Part shown: positions 42,957 to 52,186 of the stretch, piece by piece
Layout of the letters: each line of letters begins with the position of its first letter
Position numbering within the stretch: the stretch's first letter is position 1
Source of the DNA: Caballeronia cordobensis
GTDB taxonomy: Bacteria; Pseudomonadota; Gammaproteobacteria; Burkholderiales; Burkholderiaceae
Direction: 5' to 3'
Length of the DNA stretch: 64,000 bases
Assembly (NCBI RefSeq): GCF_001544575.2
Contig: NZ_FCNY02000018.1
Span: 1-64,000 of the forward strand
Notes under the pieces: model-generated
The model's input: only the letters and a program-made list of their open reading frames with translations
What the model was told of the DNA's origin: nothing
Database searches by the model: none
Program-made: the position numbers and the translations under genes

Positions 42957-43343
42957 TCAGGTCCAGTTCTGCGTCGGCACGTGATCGCGGCTGCCCTTGA
43001 TGCGGTTCTTTTCATCGACAAACACGAGGTCCGGCTTCCAGCCCGCCTTGATCTCCTCTTCGTCGACCGACGCGAACGCCGCGATGATCACGAGATCGCC
43101 CAGTTGCGCGCGGCGCGCGGCGGAGCCGTTCAGCGAAATCATGCCGCTGCCGCGCTCGCCCTTGATCGCGTACGTGGTCAGACGCTCGCCGTTATTGACG
43201 TTCCAGATGTCGATCTGCTCGTTCTCCATCAGGTTCGCGGCTTCGAGCAGGTTTTCGTCGATCGCGCACGAGCCTTCGTAGTGCAATTCGCAATGCGTGA
43301 CCGTTGCGCGGTGAATCTTCGATTTCAGCATGGTGCGCTGCAT
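42957..43343 (-). CDS. panD: Aspartate 1-decarboxylase
   Basis: This 128-aa pyruvoyl enzyme makes beta-alanine for pantothenate. Its self-cleavage site is HYEGSCAID, between Gly24 and Ser25, matching the numbering of E. coli PanD and so confirming the start MQRTMLKSKIHRATVTH. GGAGG is 4 nt before the ATG. It lies downstream of panC with a 31-nt gap, in the same operon. Confidence 0.95.
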   Translation of the reverse strand: MQRTMLKSKIHRATVTHCELHYEGSCAIDENLLEAANLMENEQIDIWNVNNGERLTTYAIKGERGSGMISLNGSAARRAQLGDLVIIAAFASVDEEEIKAGWKPDLVFVDEKNRIKGSRDHVPTQNWT

Positions 43344-43374
43344 GACGCCTCCTTCCTAATTGCCTTGATGTGCT

Positions 43375-44208
43375 TCAGATTTCGAGATTGTCGATGAGAC
43401 GCGTCGCGCCCAGTTTCGCCGCCGCGACCACGACGAGCGGCGCGCCGGTTTCATCCGCGCCGGGCGCGAGCAGGTTCGAACGCTTGCGCACGCTGATGTA
43501 ATCGGGTTTCCAGCCGCGTTCGGCGAGCGCGTTCATCGCGTCGCGTTCGAGCGCGGCGATATCGCGATTGCCCGACAGCACCGCCTCGCGCACGCGCTGA
43601 AGCTGCTCGGCGAGCTTCGGCGCTTCGGCGCGCTCATCGGCCGACAAAAAGCGGTTGCGCGAGGACAGCGCGAGGCCGTCTTCGTCGCGCACGGTCTCCG
43701 CCGCGACGATTTCGGTGGGCAGCGCGAACTGATGGCACATGGCGCGCACGATCATCAACTGCTGATAGTCCTTCTTGCCGAACACCGCGACGCGCGGCTG
43801 CACGCAGGACATCAGCTTCATCACGACCGTGCACACGCCCGTGAAGAAGCCGGGGCGGAATTCGCCTTCGAGGATATCGCCGAGATTGTGCGGCGGATGC
43901 ACGCGATACTCCTGCGGCTCCGGATACATGTCCTTCTCGGTCGGCGCGAAGAGCACGTAGACGTTCTCGCGCTGCAGCTTTTCGATGTCGTCCTGAAGCG
44001 TGCGCGGATATTTGTCGAAATCTTCGTTCGGGCCGAACTGCAGGCGGTTCACGAAAATGCTCGCCACGACCGGATCGCCGTGCTGGCGCGCGAGGCGCAT
44101 CAGCGAAAGATGGCCTTCGTGGAGATTGCCCATCGTCGGAACGAAGGCGGTTCGGTTCTGGCCGCGCAACTGGTCGCGCAGTTCATGGATGGAGCTGATG
44201 ACTTTCAT
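43375..44208 (-). CDS. panC: Pantothenate synthetase
   Basis: This 277-aa ligase joins pantoate and beta-alanine with ATP. It shows PTMGNLHEGHLSLMRLA (HIGH-like motif), VASIFVNRLQFGPNEDFDKYPRT, VLFAPTEKDMYP and the KMSKS-equivalent LALSSRNRFLS. It is the upstream partner of panD and lies 64 nt downstream of scpA on the same strand. Confidence 0.95.
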   Translation of the reverse strand: MKVISSIHELRDQLRGQNRTAFVPTMGNLHEGHLSLMRLARQHGDPVVASIFVNRLQFGPNEDFDKYPRTLQDDIEKLQRENVYVLFAPTEKDMYPEPQEYRVHPPHNLGDILEGEFRPGFFTGVCTVVMKLMSCVQPRVAVFGKKDYQQLMIVRAMCHQFALPTEIVAAETVRDEDGLALSSRNRFLSADERAEAPKLAEQLQRVREAVLSGNRDIAALERDAMNALAERGWKPDYISVRKRSNLLAPGADETGAPLVVVAAAKLGATRLIDNLEI

Positions 44209-44272
44209 CGAGCGGGTGTCTCCTGTCTGCGCGGCGGGACGCGGCGCGGCGAAACAAGGGTAAAGGAAATTC

Positions 44273-45172
44273 TCAGGCGGGAGAGTACGCGAGTCTCACG
44301 TAAATGGGCGCGTAAGGCTCGGGCTGCGTGATCTCGATCAGCGATTCCCGCGACAGCTCCAGCATGGCGATGAAGTTCACCACGACCACCGGCACGCCGC
44401 GCGAGGTGTCGAAAAGCTCGGTGAATTCCATGAAGCGCGCGCTTTGCAGGCGCCGCAGGATCACGCTCATGTGCTCGCGCACCGAGAGCTCCTCGCGCGT
44501 GATCTTGTGATGCTGCACGAGCTTCGCCCGCTTGATGACGTCGGCCCACGCGGCGCGCAGGTCGTTCATGTCGACGTCGGGAAAACGCTGCTCCGCGGCC
44601 TGCTCGATATAGATGTCCGCGCGCAGGAAGTCGCGGCCCAGTTGCGGCAACTGGTCGATCTTCTGCGCGGCGAGTTTCATCTGCTCGTATTCGAGCAGGC
44701 GGCGCACGAGTTCGGCGCGCGGGTCTTCGGCGTCCTCGCCGGTGTCGGCCTTCTTGACCGGCAGCAGCATGCGCGACTTGATCTCGATCAGCATGGCCGC
44801 CATCAGCAGATATTCCGACGCGAGCTCCAGATTCGACTCGCGGATCTGGTCGACATAGCCGAGATACTGCGCGGTGACATCCGTCATCGGAATGTCGAGC
44901 ACGTTGAAATTCTGCTTGCGGATGAGATAGAGCAGCAGGTCGAGCGGGCCTTCGAACGCTTCGAGAAAGATTTCGAGCGCGTCGGGCGGGATGTACAGGT
45001 CGGTGGGCAGCTTCCACAGCGGCTCGCCGTACAGATGCGCGATCGCGACGCCGTCGACGGTGTCGGGCGTCGAATCGGTCGCGGGCGTGGCGAGCGCCAC
45101 GGCGCGGTCTTCGCGTGCGTCGTCCCGCTTCGCCTCGTTAGGCGAATGCGGTTCGCGGCCGGCTGCGCTCAC
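44273..45172 (-). CDS. scpA: Segregation and condensation protein ScpA
   Basis: This 299-aa kleisin subunit links SMC heads with ScpB in chromosome condensation. It has FEGPLDLLLYLIRKQNFNVLDIPM, LASEYLLMAAMLIEIKSRMLLPV, RAELVRRLLEYEQMKLAA and a C-terminal winged helix (ELSREGLIEITQPE-like). I place the start at GTG 45172, just 2 nt after the DUF3460 stop. The frame remains open for longer upstream but that overlaps DUF3460. scpB is not in the window. Confidence 0.88.
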   Translation of the reverse strand: MSAAGREPHSPNEAKRDDAREDRAVALATPATDSTPDTVDGVAIAHLYGEPLWKLPTDLYIPPDALEIFLEAFEGPLDLLLYLIRKQNFNVLDIPMTDVTAQYLGYVDQIRESNLELASEYLLMAAMLIEIKSRMLLPVKKADTGEDAEDPRAELVRRLLEYEQMKLAAQKIDQLPQLGRDFLRADIYIEQAAEQRFPDVDMNDLRAAWADVIKRAKLVQHHKITREELSVREHMSVILRRLQSARFMEFTELFDTSRGVPVVVVNFIAMLELSRESLIEITQPEPYAPIYVRLAYSPA

Positions 45173-45174
45173 GT

Positions 45175-45360
45175 TCAGAAGTTCTGGTAGTAGACGTAAG
45201 GCGTCTGGTTCACGCGCGATTGCTGCTGCTTGCTGCGCTCGTCGAGGTCGATCGGCTGCTTGTCCCACAACAGCGCGCGGCCGCGGCGCTGCTCTTCTTC
45301 CAGCGAGGGCTTCTGCTCTTTCAACTGATTGATGAACTGGGTGATATCCGATTGATACAT
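45175..45360 (-). CDS. DUF3460 family small protein
   Basis: This 61-aa soluble protein reads MYQSDITQFINQLKEQKPSLEEEQ with a basic, glutamine-rich middle and ends TPYVYYQNF, the typical DUF3460 pattern. It is conserved just upstream of scpA in Burkholderiaceae. ATG 45360 is the start. Function is unknown, but coupling to scpA suggests a chromosome-related role. Confidence 0.85.
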   Translation of the reverse strand: MYQSDITQFINQLKEQKPSLEEEQRRGRALLWDKQPIDLDERSKQQQSRVNQTPYVYYQNF

Positions 45361-45693
45361 GATCCGGCTTCCGTTGAGTCGAGGCGTGTTCGTGGGGCGA
45401 AGTTCGCGTGGGCGGCCAAGCCGCTTTTCGCCCGTGCGCCGCAATTTTACCGCAAGCGTGCCGCGGCAAGGCATCGCGTGGCGCATGTGTTCCGTGCCTT
45501 GAGCGCCGCACGCGCGTGCCGGTTTCGTGGAACCCGGCCGGAGGAAAGCCGTCCAATGGCGCACGTTTTGCGCGCGCCGGGCCGCTTTACGGCGTCGGCG
45601 CGTGCCGATGTGGTGAAATAGCGCCTGCGTCCTATTCGCGGCGCTGCAAGTTTTACCATTCCATGTCACTCATCCCGATGCCGGAGGTCACGT
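45361..45693. promoter_or_regulatory. 333-nt intergenic region, DUF3460/scpA and tamA
   Basis: This divergent region contains no convincing ORF or RNA gene by eye. It should carry promoters for the DUF3460-scpA-panC-panD transcript and for tamA. Only the GGAGG site for tamA (45683-45687) can be pointed to directly. Confidence 0.4.
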
Positions 45694-47490
45694 TTGGCGG
45701 GCCGTTCGTTTGATACGCTGCGCGCGAAGCGCGTGAAGCCGCATGGCCCGAGGCGCATGTCCGTCTTCTCGATGGTGTTCGTCGCGTTAGCCGCGTTCGG
45801 CTGCGCCGCGCCCGCTTTCGCCAAATACGAAGTCGATGTCGATGCGCCGCGCAGCGTGAAGAAGCTCCTCAAGGAGAACCTCGATATCGCCCGTTTCGCC
45901 AAGCGTGACGACGTGAGCGACGACCAGTTCCAGTTCCTCGTCACCGCGACGCCGAAGGACGTGCGCGATCTCGTCGCGACCGAAGGCTATTTCTCGCCGG
46001 TCGTGCGCACCGACGTGACGACCGAGGGCGACGAGCGCAAGGTCAAGGTGAGCGTCGATCCCGGCCCGCGGACGACGGTTGCCTCCGTGCAACTGCATTT
46101 CACCGGCGCGGTGACGACCGAAGACCGCGCGCAGGAGAACGCCGCGCGTTTCGCTTTTTCGGTCAATGAAGGCGATCCCTTCACGCAAGACGGCTGGAGC
46201 GACGCGAAAAATGCGGCGCTGCGGGCGCTGCAGTCCAGGCGCTATCTGGGTGCGAAGATCGTGCGCTCGCAGGCGCGCATCAATCCGCGCGCGCATATCG
46301 CCGATCTCTCGGTCACGTTCGACAGCGGCCCGACCTTCACGCTCGGCAAGCTCGACGTGAGCGGGCCGAAGCGCTATCCCGCGTGGATCATCGATCACGT
46401 CAATCCGATCCGGCAAGGCGAAATCTACGATGTCGCGCGCGTGAACGAGTTGCAGCGCCAGATCCAGAACACGCCGTATTACGCGAGCGTCGCGATCGAC
46501 GCGGACGCCGACGTCAACAAGCCGGTCGACACGACGCTGCATGTGAAGGTGAGCGAGTATCCGTACAACAGCATCCGCTACGGCGTGGGCTACGCGACGG
46601 ACACGGGATTTCACATTCAGGGCGCATATAGCTATCTGAACACCTTCAACGCGGCGTATCCGTTCACCATCTCGGGCCGGCTCGATCAGACGCAGCAGTA
46701 CGGCCGCGTGCAGCTCGCCATGCCGCCGGATTCGCACGGCTGGGTGAACGCGGTGTTCGGCTCCTACACGATCACGGATGTATCCGACACGGATATCTAC
46801 AGCGCGCGCGTCGGCGTGCAGCGCTCGCGCTCGCGCCAGAACATCGACACGACGTTTTCGCTCACGTTCTACGACGACCGCCTGACGCAGAACGAGCCGA
46901 ATCCGTCGTCGGCGCGTGCGCTCGTGCCCGCGTGGACGTGGGTGCGGCGCGACGTCGACGATCCGCTCTTTCCGCGCCGCGGCAACATCATCCGCGCGGA
47001 GGCGGGCTTCGCCGTGAAAGGCGTGATGACCGATCAGACCTTCGCGCGCCTTTATACCAACGCGGTGCAGTACTTCCCGCTCGGCAAGAACGACCTGCTG
47101 CTGTTTCGCGCGGAGTTCGGCGGCGTGTTCACGAGCGGGCCGTCGAGCGGCGTGCCGGCATCGCTGCTGTTCCGCGCGGGCGGCGCGAACTCGGTGCGCG
47201 GCTACAGCTATCTGAGTATCGGCAATAACGTGTCGGGCTCGATTCTGCCGACCAAATATATGGTGACTGGAAGCAGCGAGTATCAGCACTGGTTCACGCA
47301 CGACTGGGGCGGCGCGGTGTTTTTCGACATCGGCACGGCGACCGATACCTGGGGCGAGCGCGTGTTCCAGCCGGGCGTGGGCGTCGGCGCGCGCTGGCGC
47401 AGCCCGGTCGGACCGGTGAACGTCGACCTGGCGTATGGATTGAAGAACAAGAGCATCAAGCCGTATCTGACGCTCGGCATCGCGTTCTGA
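45694..47490 (+). CDS. tamA: Outer-membrane assembly protein TamA
   Basis: This 598-aa Omp85-family protein has a signal peptide ending GCAAPAFAK. POTRA domains follow (ATPKDVRDLVATEGYFSPVV, FTLGKLDVSGPKRYP), then a 16-stranded barrel with VRGYSYLSIGNN and the closing LAYGLKNKSIKPYLTLGIAF. With TamB it helps insert outer-membrane proteins or move lipid between membranes. The TTG at 45694 has GGAGG 6 nt upstream. ATG 45757 is an alternative that still gives a signal peptide. Confidence 0.92.
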   Translation: MAGRSFDTLRAKRVKPHGPRRMSVFSMVFVALAAFGCAAPAFAKYEVDVDAPRSVKKLLKENLDIARFAKRDDVSDDQFQFLVTATPKDVRDLVATEGYFSPVVRTDVTTEGDERKVKVSVDPGPRTTVASVQLHFTGAVTTEDRAQENAARFAFSVNEGDPFTQDGWSDAKNAALRALQSRRYLGAKIVRSQARINPRAHIADLSVTFDSGPTFTLGKLDVSGPKRYPAWIIDHVNPIRQGEIYDVARVNELQRQIQNTPYYASVAIDADADVNKPVDTTLHVKVSEYPYNSIRYGVGYATDTGFHIQGAYSYLNTFNAAYPFTISGRLDQTQQYGRVQLAMPPDSHGWVNAVFGSYTITDVSDTDIYSARVGVQRSRSRQNIDTTFSLTFYDDRLTQNEPNPSSARALVPAWTWVRRDVDDPLFPRRGNIIRAEAGFAVKGVMTDQTFARLYTNAVQYFPLGKNDLLLFRAEFGGVFTSGPSSGVPASLLFRAGGANSVRGYSYLSIGNNVSGSILPTKYMVTGSSEYQHWFTHDWGGAVFFDIGTATDTWGERVFQPGVGVGARWRSPVGPVNVDLAYGLKNKSIKPYLTLGIAF

Positions 47491-47500
47491 TGGAAAAGGC

Positions 47501-50500
47501 ATGACGGATTCGACTCATTCCGCCGACGCGCCCGCTTCCGGCGACGGCAACGCGGGCAACGCGGGCAACAACGAGACGCCGCCGAAAAAGAGCGGCTGGC
47601 GGCGCCTTGCGCGCTGGATCGGCGCGCTCGTGCTCGTCGTCGTGCTGATCGCCGCGCTCGCGGCCGGCGGCGTGCTGTTCGTGCTGACGACCGAGCGCGG
47701 CACGCGCTACGCGTGGGACGCGGCGACCTCGCTTCTCAAAGGGCAGTTGACCGGCAAGCTCGACGGCGGCGCGATCGCGACCGGCCTGCGCTTGCGCGAC
47801 GTGCACTGGAAAGACGGCAAGGGCACGGATATCGCGGTGGATAGCGTCTCGGGCCGCTGGGCACTCACGCGCGAGCCGCTGCGCTTCACGATCGACTATC
47901 TGCATGTCGGGACGATCGACGCGCGCATCGCGCCATCGAACGAGCCGAGCAAGAAAACGGCGTTGCCCAACGATTTGCGCATTCCGATCCAGCTCGCGAT
48001 CCGCGATCTGTCGGTCGAGAAGCTGCGTCTGCATCAGGGCACGACGACGACCGAATTCTCGCGCCTGCTGTTCAATGGCCGCAGCGACGGCCAGCATCAC
48101 GAAGCGACGGTCCAGCGCCTCGACACGCCGTTCGGCTCGGTCACGGCGGCGGCGAAGCTCGACGGCGGCGCGCGCCCGTTTCCGCTGTCCGGCGACCTGG
48201 GTTACGCCGGCAAGGTCGCCGGCGAAGCGGTGAACGTGAGCGCGCGGCTCTCGGGCTCGCTGGAAGACCTGATCGCCGATATCGACGCGAGCGGCATGAA
48301 GCTCAAGGGCCAGGCGCACGTCGAAGCGCTGCCGTTTGCCGACGTGCCGCTCAAGTCCGCGCTCGTCACCTTCGATCACGTCAATCCGCAGTCGTTCGCG
48401 CCGGGCGCGCCCGAGGCCGATCTCGCCGTGCGCGCCGAAGTGAAGCCGGTCGAGAGCGCCGACCCGAAAGCGTTCGTCGTCGCCGGGCCGGTGTCGATCG
48501 TGAACGCGAAGCCCGGTTCCATCGACAAGAAACTGCTGCCGCTCATCGACGCGCGCGCGAACGTGCGGCTCGACGCCGCCGAGCAAAGCATCACCGATCT
48601 GAATGTGCGGCTCCTGAAGAACGCGTCCGTCACGGGCGGCGGATCGCTCGCGGGCGGCAAGGGCAAATTCGACCTGAAGGTGGCGAAGCTCGATCTGAAC
48701 GCGATCGAACCCATGCTGCGTCCGACCGATTTCGCCGGGCCGATCAGCGTCGTGCTCGCGGGCGACACACAGACGATCACCGCCGATCTCAACGACCCGA
48801 AAGCGGCGCTGCGCGCGCAGGCGAAAGTCAAGCTCGACCCGAAGCAGACATTGCTCGACGAAGTGAAGCTGACGGTCGGCAAAGGCCGCGTGGAAGCAAG
48901 CGGCGCGCTCAAGAAAGACGCCCATTCGAGCTACGACCTGAAGGCGAAGTTCGTCGATTTCAATCCGCTTCTGCTGCAACAGCAGTTGATCGCGCCGAAG
49001 CCCGCGCCGGCGAAGAAGGGTGCGACGAAAAAGGCGGCTGCGCCGCCGCGCACGATCGAGGCGCGCGTGAACGGCACGCTCGCGGCGTCCGGCCAGCTCG
49101 CGCCGACGCTCACGGCGAAAGCCGCGTTCAAGCTCAACGACAGCATGTACGACAACCTGCCGCTCACGGGCGAAGGCACCGTGCAGGTTGCGGGCACGCG
49201 GCTGTTGCCGAGCAAGGCGTCGCTCTCGGTCGCCGGCAACGACGTCGATCTGAACGGCAGCTTCGGCGCGCCGGGCGATCGCCTGCGCTTCAAGGTCGAT
49301 GCGCCCGCGCTCGAACGGCTCGGCTTCGGCATCGCGGGCACGGTGAAGGCGGACGGCGATCTGACCGGCTCGATCGCGCATCCGAATGTCGTGGCGAACT
49401 ATCAGGCCGATGGCGTCGTGTTCGGCGCGAACCGCCTCGGCCACGCGGAAGGCCACGCCGATATCCGCGACGGCGCGAACGGCCCGCTCGTCTTCACGCT
49501 GAAAGCGCGCGATTTCAGCACGCAAGACGTCGAAGTCGCGAATCTCGACGCGAATCTGAACGGCACGCGCCTGCATCACACGCTCGACCTGACCGCGACA
49601 GGCAAGGTGCGCGGCCAGCCGGTGAATCTCGCGGCCGCGGCGAACGGCAAGTTCACCGACGCGCCCGACGGCCCGCACTGGGACGGCGCGATCACCAAGC
49701 TGTCGAACAAGGGCACGCCGTCGCTGAATCTCGAAGCGCCGCTGTCGGTGAGCTACGGCCCGCAGCGGCTCGTGCTCGGCGCGACGCGGCTCGTCGCGGA
49801 AGGCGCGGTGCTGAATCTGAAATCGTTCGCAATGGAAAACGGCCGCGTGCAATCGACGGGGACGCTCACGAACCTGTCGGTGCCGCATCTGCTCGAAGTG
49901 CGCCGGGAGCTGACGGGCGCGGAACCGCCGATTCGCACCGATCTCGTTTTCGACGGCGACTGGAACTTCGCGCTCGGCGCGACCGCGACGGGCTACGCGC
50001 AGATCAAGCGCCGCAGCGGCGACGTGACCATCGACGGCGCGCGCGGGCTTGCCGCGCTCGGCATCACCGACATCACGGCGCGCGCCAATTTCACCGATGG
50101 CAATCGCCTGAACGCGTCGCTGCATGCGCAGGCGAGCCGCATCGGCGTGATCGACGCGAACGTGCACACGCCGCTCGTCAATCGCGACGGCATGCTCGCG
50201 ATCGACGATAACGCGCCGCTCACCGGCGGCATCGACGCGAACATTCCCGAACTGCGCACGACCGGCGGGCTGCTCGGCGCGAACTATCTGCTCGGCGGCA
50301 AGATCGCGCTCAAGCTGGTGATCGCGGGCATCGTCGCGAAGCCGAATCTGTCGGGCTCGCTCACCGGCGACAACGTCTCGGCGACCGTCGTCGATCAGGG
50401 CGTGCAACTGAAGGACGGCACGATCCGTATCGCGCTGTCGGAGAATCTCGTTGATCTCCAGCGCGTCGAATTCCACGGCGCGAGCGGCACGCTGCGCGCG

Positions 50501-51643
50501 ACCGGCAAGGTGCGGCTCGACGAGCAAAACCCCGATCTCACGGCGAGCATCATCGCGGACAAGCTGGAACTGTTCGCGTCGCCGGACCGCGAGCTGATGC
50601 TGTCGGGCGAAGCAAAGATCGCGAACGCGGGCTTGCAGGGCGGCATGGCGATCGACGGCAGTTTCACCGTCGATCACGCGCTGATCGATCTGCCCGAATC
50701 GTCCGCGCCCTCGCTCGGCGACGATGTCGTGATCGAACGCCCCGATGGCACCATCAAGGGAGAAAACACGGACAAGCAGATCGTGGCGGCGAGCGAGAAG
50801 CCGGTCGGGCCGTTCACGCCGCGCGCGAACATCGAGATCAACCTGGGGCAGAAATTCCGCTTCAAGGGCGCGGGCGCGGATCTCGGGCTCGCGGGCACCA
50901 TCACCGCGACGAGCGCGCCGAACATGCCGCTGCGCGCGGTCGGCAATATCCGCGTGACGACGCCGGGTTCCTCGTACACGGCGTTCGGCCGCAAGCTGAA
51001 TATCGAGAACGGCTTCTTCACGTTCAACGGACCGGTGGCCAATCCCGGCATCAACATTCTGGCGATGCGGCGCAATCAGGAAGTCGAGGCGGGCGTGCAG
51101 GTGACGGGTACGGTGCAGGCGCCCGTCGCCAAGCTGATCTCCGAGCCGAACGTGACCGACAACGAAAAGCTCTCGTGGCTGCTGTTCGGCCACGGCACGG
51201 ATCAGGGCAATAACGTTGGCCAGCAGAGTGCCATGACGAGCGCGCTCGCGCTGCTCGGCAGCAAGGGCGGCGCGAAGATCGCGCAGACGGTCGGGCTCGA
51301 CGAGTTCACCGTCGGTTCGAGCGAAGTCGGGCTGACCGACCCGCAAGTCGTGCTGCTGTCCAAAGCGATCAACGAGCGGCTCGTGATCGGCTACGAACAG
51401 GGACTGCAATCGGCGAGCAACGCGGTCAAGGCGACGCTGAGCCTCTCGCGCTTCTGGTCGGTGACGGCGTATGGCGGCACGTATCAGGGCGTCGATCTGT
51501 CGTACACGCGCAGGTTCAATTCGTGGGCGCGGTTGTGGTCCGGCTCGCCGGGAACGCAGGCCGTGCAGCCGTCGGCAGCTTCGGGCGCGTCGGGGGTGAG
51601 CGCGCCGTTCGGGGCATCGGCTACGGCGGTGGATTCGGACTGA
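47501..51643 (+). CDS. tamB: Translocation and assembly module protein TamB
   Basis: This 1380-aa AsmA/TamB-family protein has a single N-terminal transmembrane helix (IGALVLVVVLIAALAAGGVLFVL, about residues 45-67) and a very long periplasmic beta-taco body. The C-terminal DUF490 domain holds VGNIRVTTPGSSYTAFGRKLNIENGFFTFNGPVANPGINILA and ends with SLSRFWSVTAYGGTYQGVDLSYTRRF. It starts 10 nt after tamA and functions with it in outer-membrane biogenesis. Length is close to that of other family members. Confidence 0.93.
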   Translation: MTDSTHSADAPASGDGNAGNAGNNETPPKKSGWRRLARWIGALVLVVVLIAALAAGGVLFVLTTERGTRYAWDAATSLLKGQLTGKLDGGAIATGLRLRDVHWKDGKGTDIAVDSVSGRWALTREPLRFTIDYLHVGTIDARIAPSNEPSKKTALPNDLRIPIQLAIRDLSVEKLRLHQGTTTTEFSRLLFNGRSDGQHHEATVQRLDTPFGSVTAAAKLDGGARPFPLSGDLGYAGKVAGEAVNVSARLSGSLEDLIADIDASGMKLKGQAHVEALPFADVPLKSALVTFDHVNPQSFAPGAPEADLAVRAEVKPVESADPKAFVVAGPVSIVNAKPGSIDKKLLPLIDARANVRLDAAEQSITDLNVRLLKNASVTGGGSLAGGKGKFDLKVAKLDLNAIEPMLRPTDFAGPISVVLAGDTQTITADLNDPKAALRAQAKVKLDPKQTLLDEVKLTVGKGRVEASGALKKDAHSSYDLKAKFVDFNPLLLQQQLIAPKPAPAKKGATKKAAAPPRTIEARVNGTLAASGQLAPTLTAKAAFKLNDSMYDNLPLTGEGTVQVAGTRLLPSKASLSVAGNDVDLNGSFGAPGDRLRFKVDAPALERLGFGIAGTVKADGDLTGSIAHPNVVANYQADGVVFGANRLGHAEGHADIRDGANGPLVFTLKARDFSTQDVEVANLDANLNGTRLHHTLDLTATGKVRGQPVNLAAAANGKFTDAPDGPHWDGAITKLSNKGTPSLNLEAPLSVSYGPQRLVLGATRLVAEGAVLNLKSFAMENGRVQSTGTLTNLSVPHLLEVRRELTGAEPPIRTDLVFDGDWNFALGATATGYAQIKRRSGDVTIDGARGLAALGITDITARANFTDGNRLNASLHAQASRIGVIDANVHTPLVNRDGMLAIDDNAPLTGGIDANIPELRTTGGLLGANYLLGGKIALKLVIAGIVAKPNLSGSLTGDNVSATVVDQGVQLKDGTIRIALSENLVDLQRVEFHGASGTLRATGKVRLDEQNPDLTASIIADKLELFASPDRELMLSGEAKIANAGLQGGMAIDGSFTVDHALIDLPESSAPSLGDDVVIERPDGTIKGENTDKQIVAASEKPVGPFTPRANIEINLGQKFRFKGAGADLGLAGTITATSAPNMPLRAVGNIRVTTPGSSYTAFGRKLNIENGFFTFNGPVANPGINILAMRRNQEVEAGVQVTGTVQAPVAKLISEPNVTDNEKLSWLLFGHGTDQGNNVGQQSAMTSALALLGSKGGAKIAQTVGLDEFTVGSSEVGLTDPQVVLLSKAINERLVIGYEQGLQSASNAVKATLSLSRFWSVTAYGGTYQGVDLSYTRRFNSWARLWSGSPGTQAVQPSAASGASGVSAPFGASATAVDSD

Positions 51644-51651
51644 TCGCCGGA

Positions 51652-52044
51652 TCAGGCATGACTGCCGCAGACAACGAATACGCCATTGGGCAGCGTGCGC
51701 AACATGATCCGGCTTGCTTCGAACGACATGCCGCGGCCATCGCGGTGATGCAGAAAAGCGAGCACGCCGCCGCCGATGAAATGCAGCGTGTGAGAGGTCG
51801 TATCAGACGTGGTCACGACTTCATGCCGTAAAACCTGCGCGAGATCGCCGATCTGCACCTGACGAATCTCGGGGATCGTCCCGCTGATGGATCCGTCTTC
51901 GGTGAGGATGTACTTGTCTCCGTCTCTGCCTTCGATCAACTGACTGCCATCGGGAAAATCGGTGCGTTTTCCACCGGGAATGTCGACGAATGCACCGTTC
52001 GGCGCCGTCGCGCGTGATGAATTTTTGGGTCGTTCATCTGTCAT
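51652..52044 (-). CDS. Uncharacterised 130-aa protein
   Basis: This ORF encodes a soluble protein beginning MTDERPKNSSRATAPNGAFVDIPGG and ending SFEASRIMLRTLPNGVFVVCGSHA, with a beta-rich centre (SISGTIPEIRQVQIGDLAQVLRHEVV) and a His-rich loop LHFIGGGVLAFLHHRDGRG. It has no membrane segment or signal. It sits between the convergent ends of tamB and metG with lower GC than either. I do not recognise the family. Confidence 0.55.
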   Translation of the reverse strand: MTDERPKNSSRATAPNGAFVDIPGGKRTDFPDGSQLIEGRDGDKYILTEDGSISGTIPEIRQVQIGDLAQVLRHEVVTTSDTTSHTLHFIGGGVLAFLHHRDGRGMSFEASRIMLRTLPNGVFVVCGSHA

Positions 52045-52121
52045 CGCGTCTGCTTTTTGTTTGATCAGGAAAGCAGAGTAAAACGCAGACGCGCAGAAGA
52101 ATCAACGCTTGCCAATTGGCA

Positions 52122-52155
52122 TAAAAAAAGGCCACGCACGTTGTGCGTAGCCTTT
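52122..52155 (-). terminator. Terminator of metG
   Basis: On the minus strand AAGGCTACGCAC-AAC-GTGCGTGGCC is followed by TTTTTTT, a good intrinsic terminator 32 nt beyond the metG stop codon. One base pair is mismatched near the base of the stem. Confidence 0.88.
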
Positions 52156-52186
52156 TCGTGGCGGCGGGACGTTGGGACGGCGCGCC

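Noticed and set aside
47456..51409. A 1317-codon minus-strand open frame opposite tamB
   Set aside because: Arg-rich low-complexity shadow with no domain; tamB on the plus strand is unmistakable.
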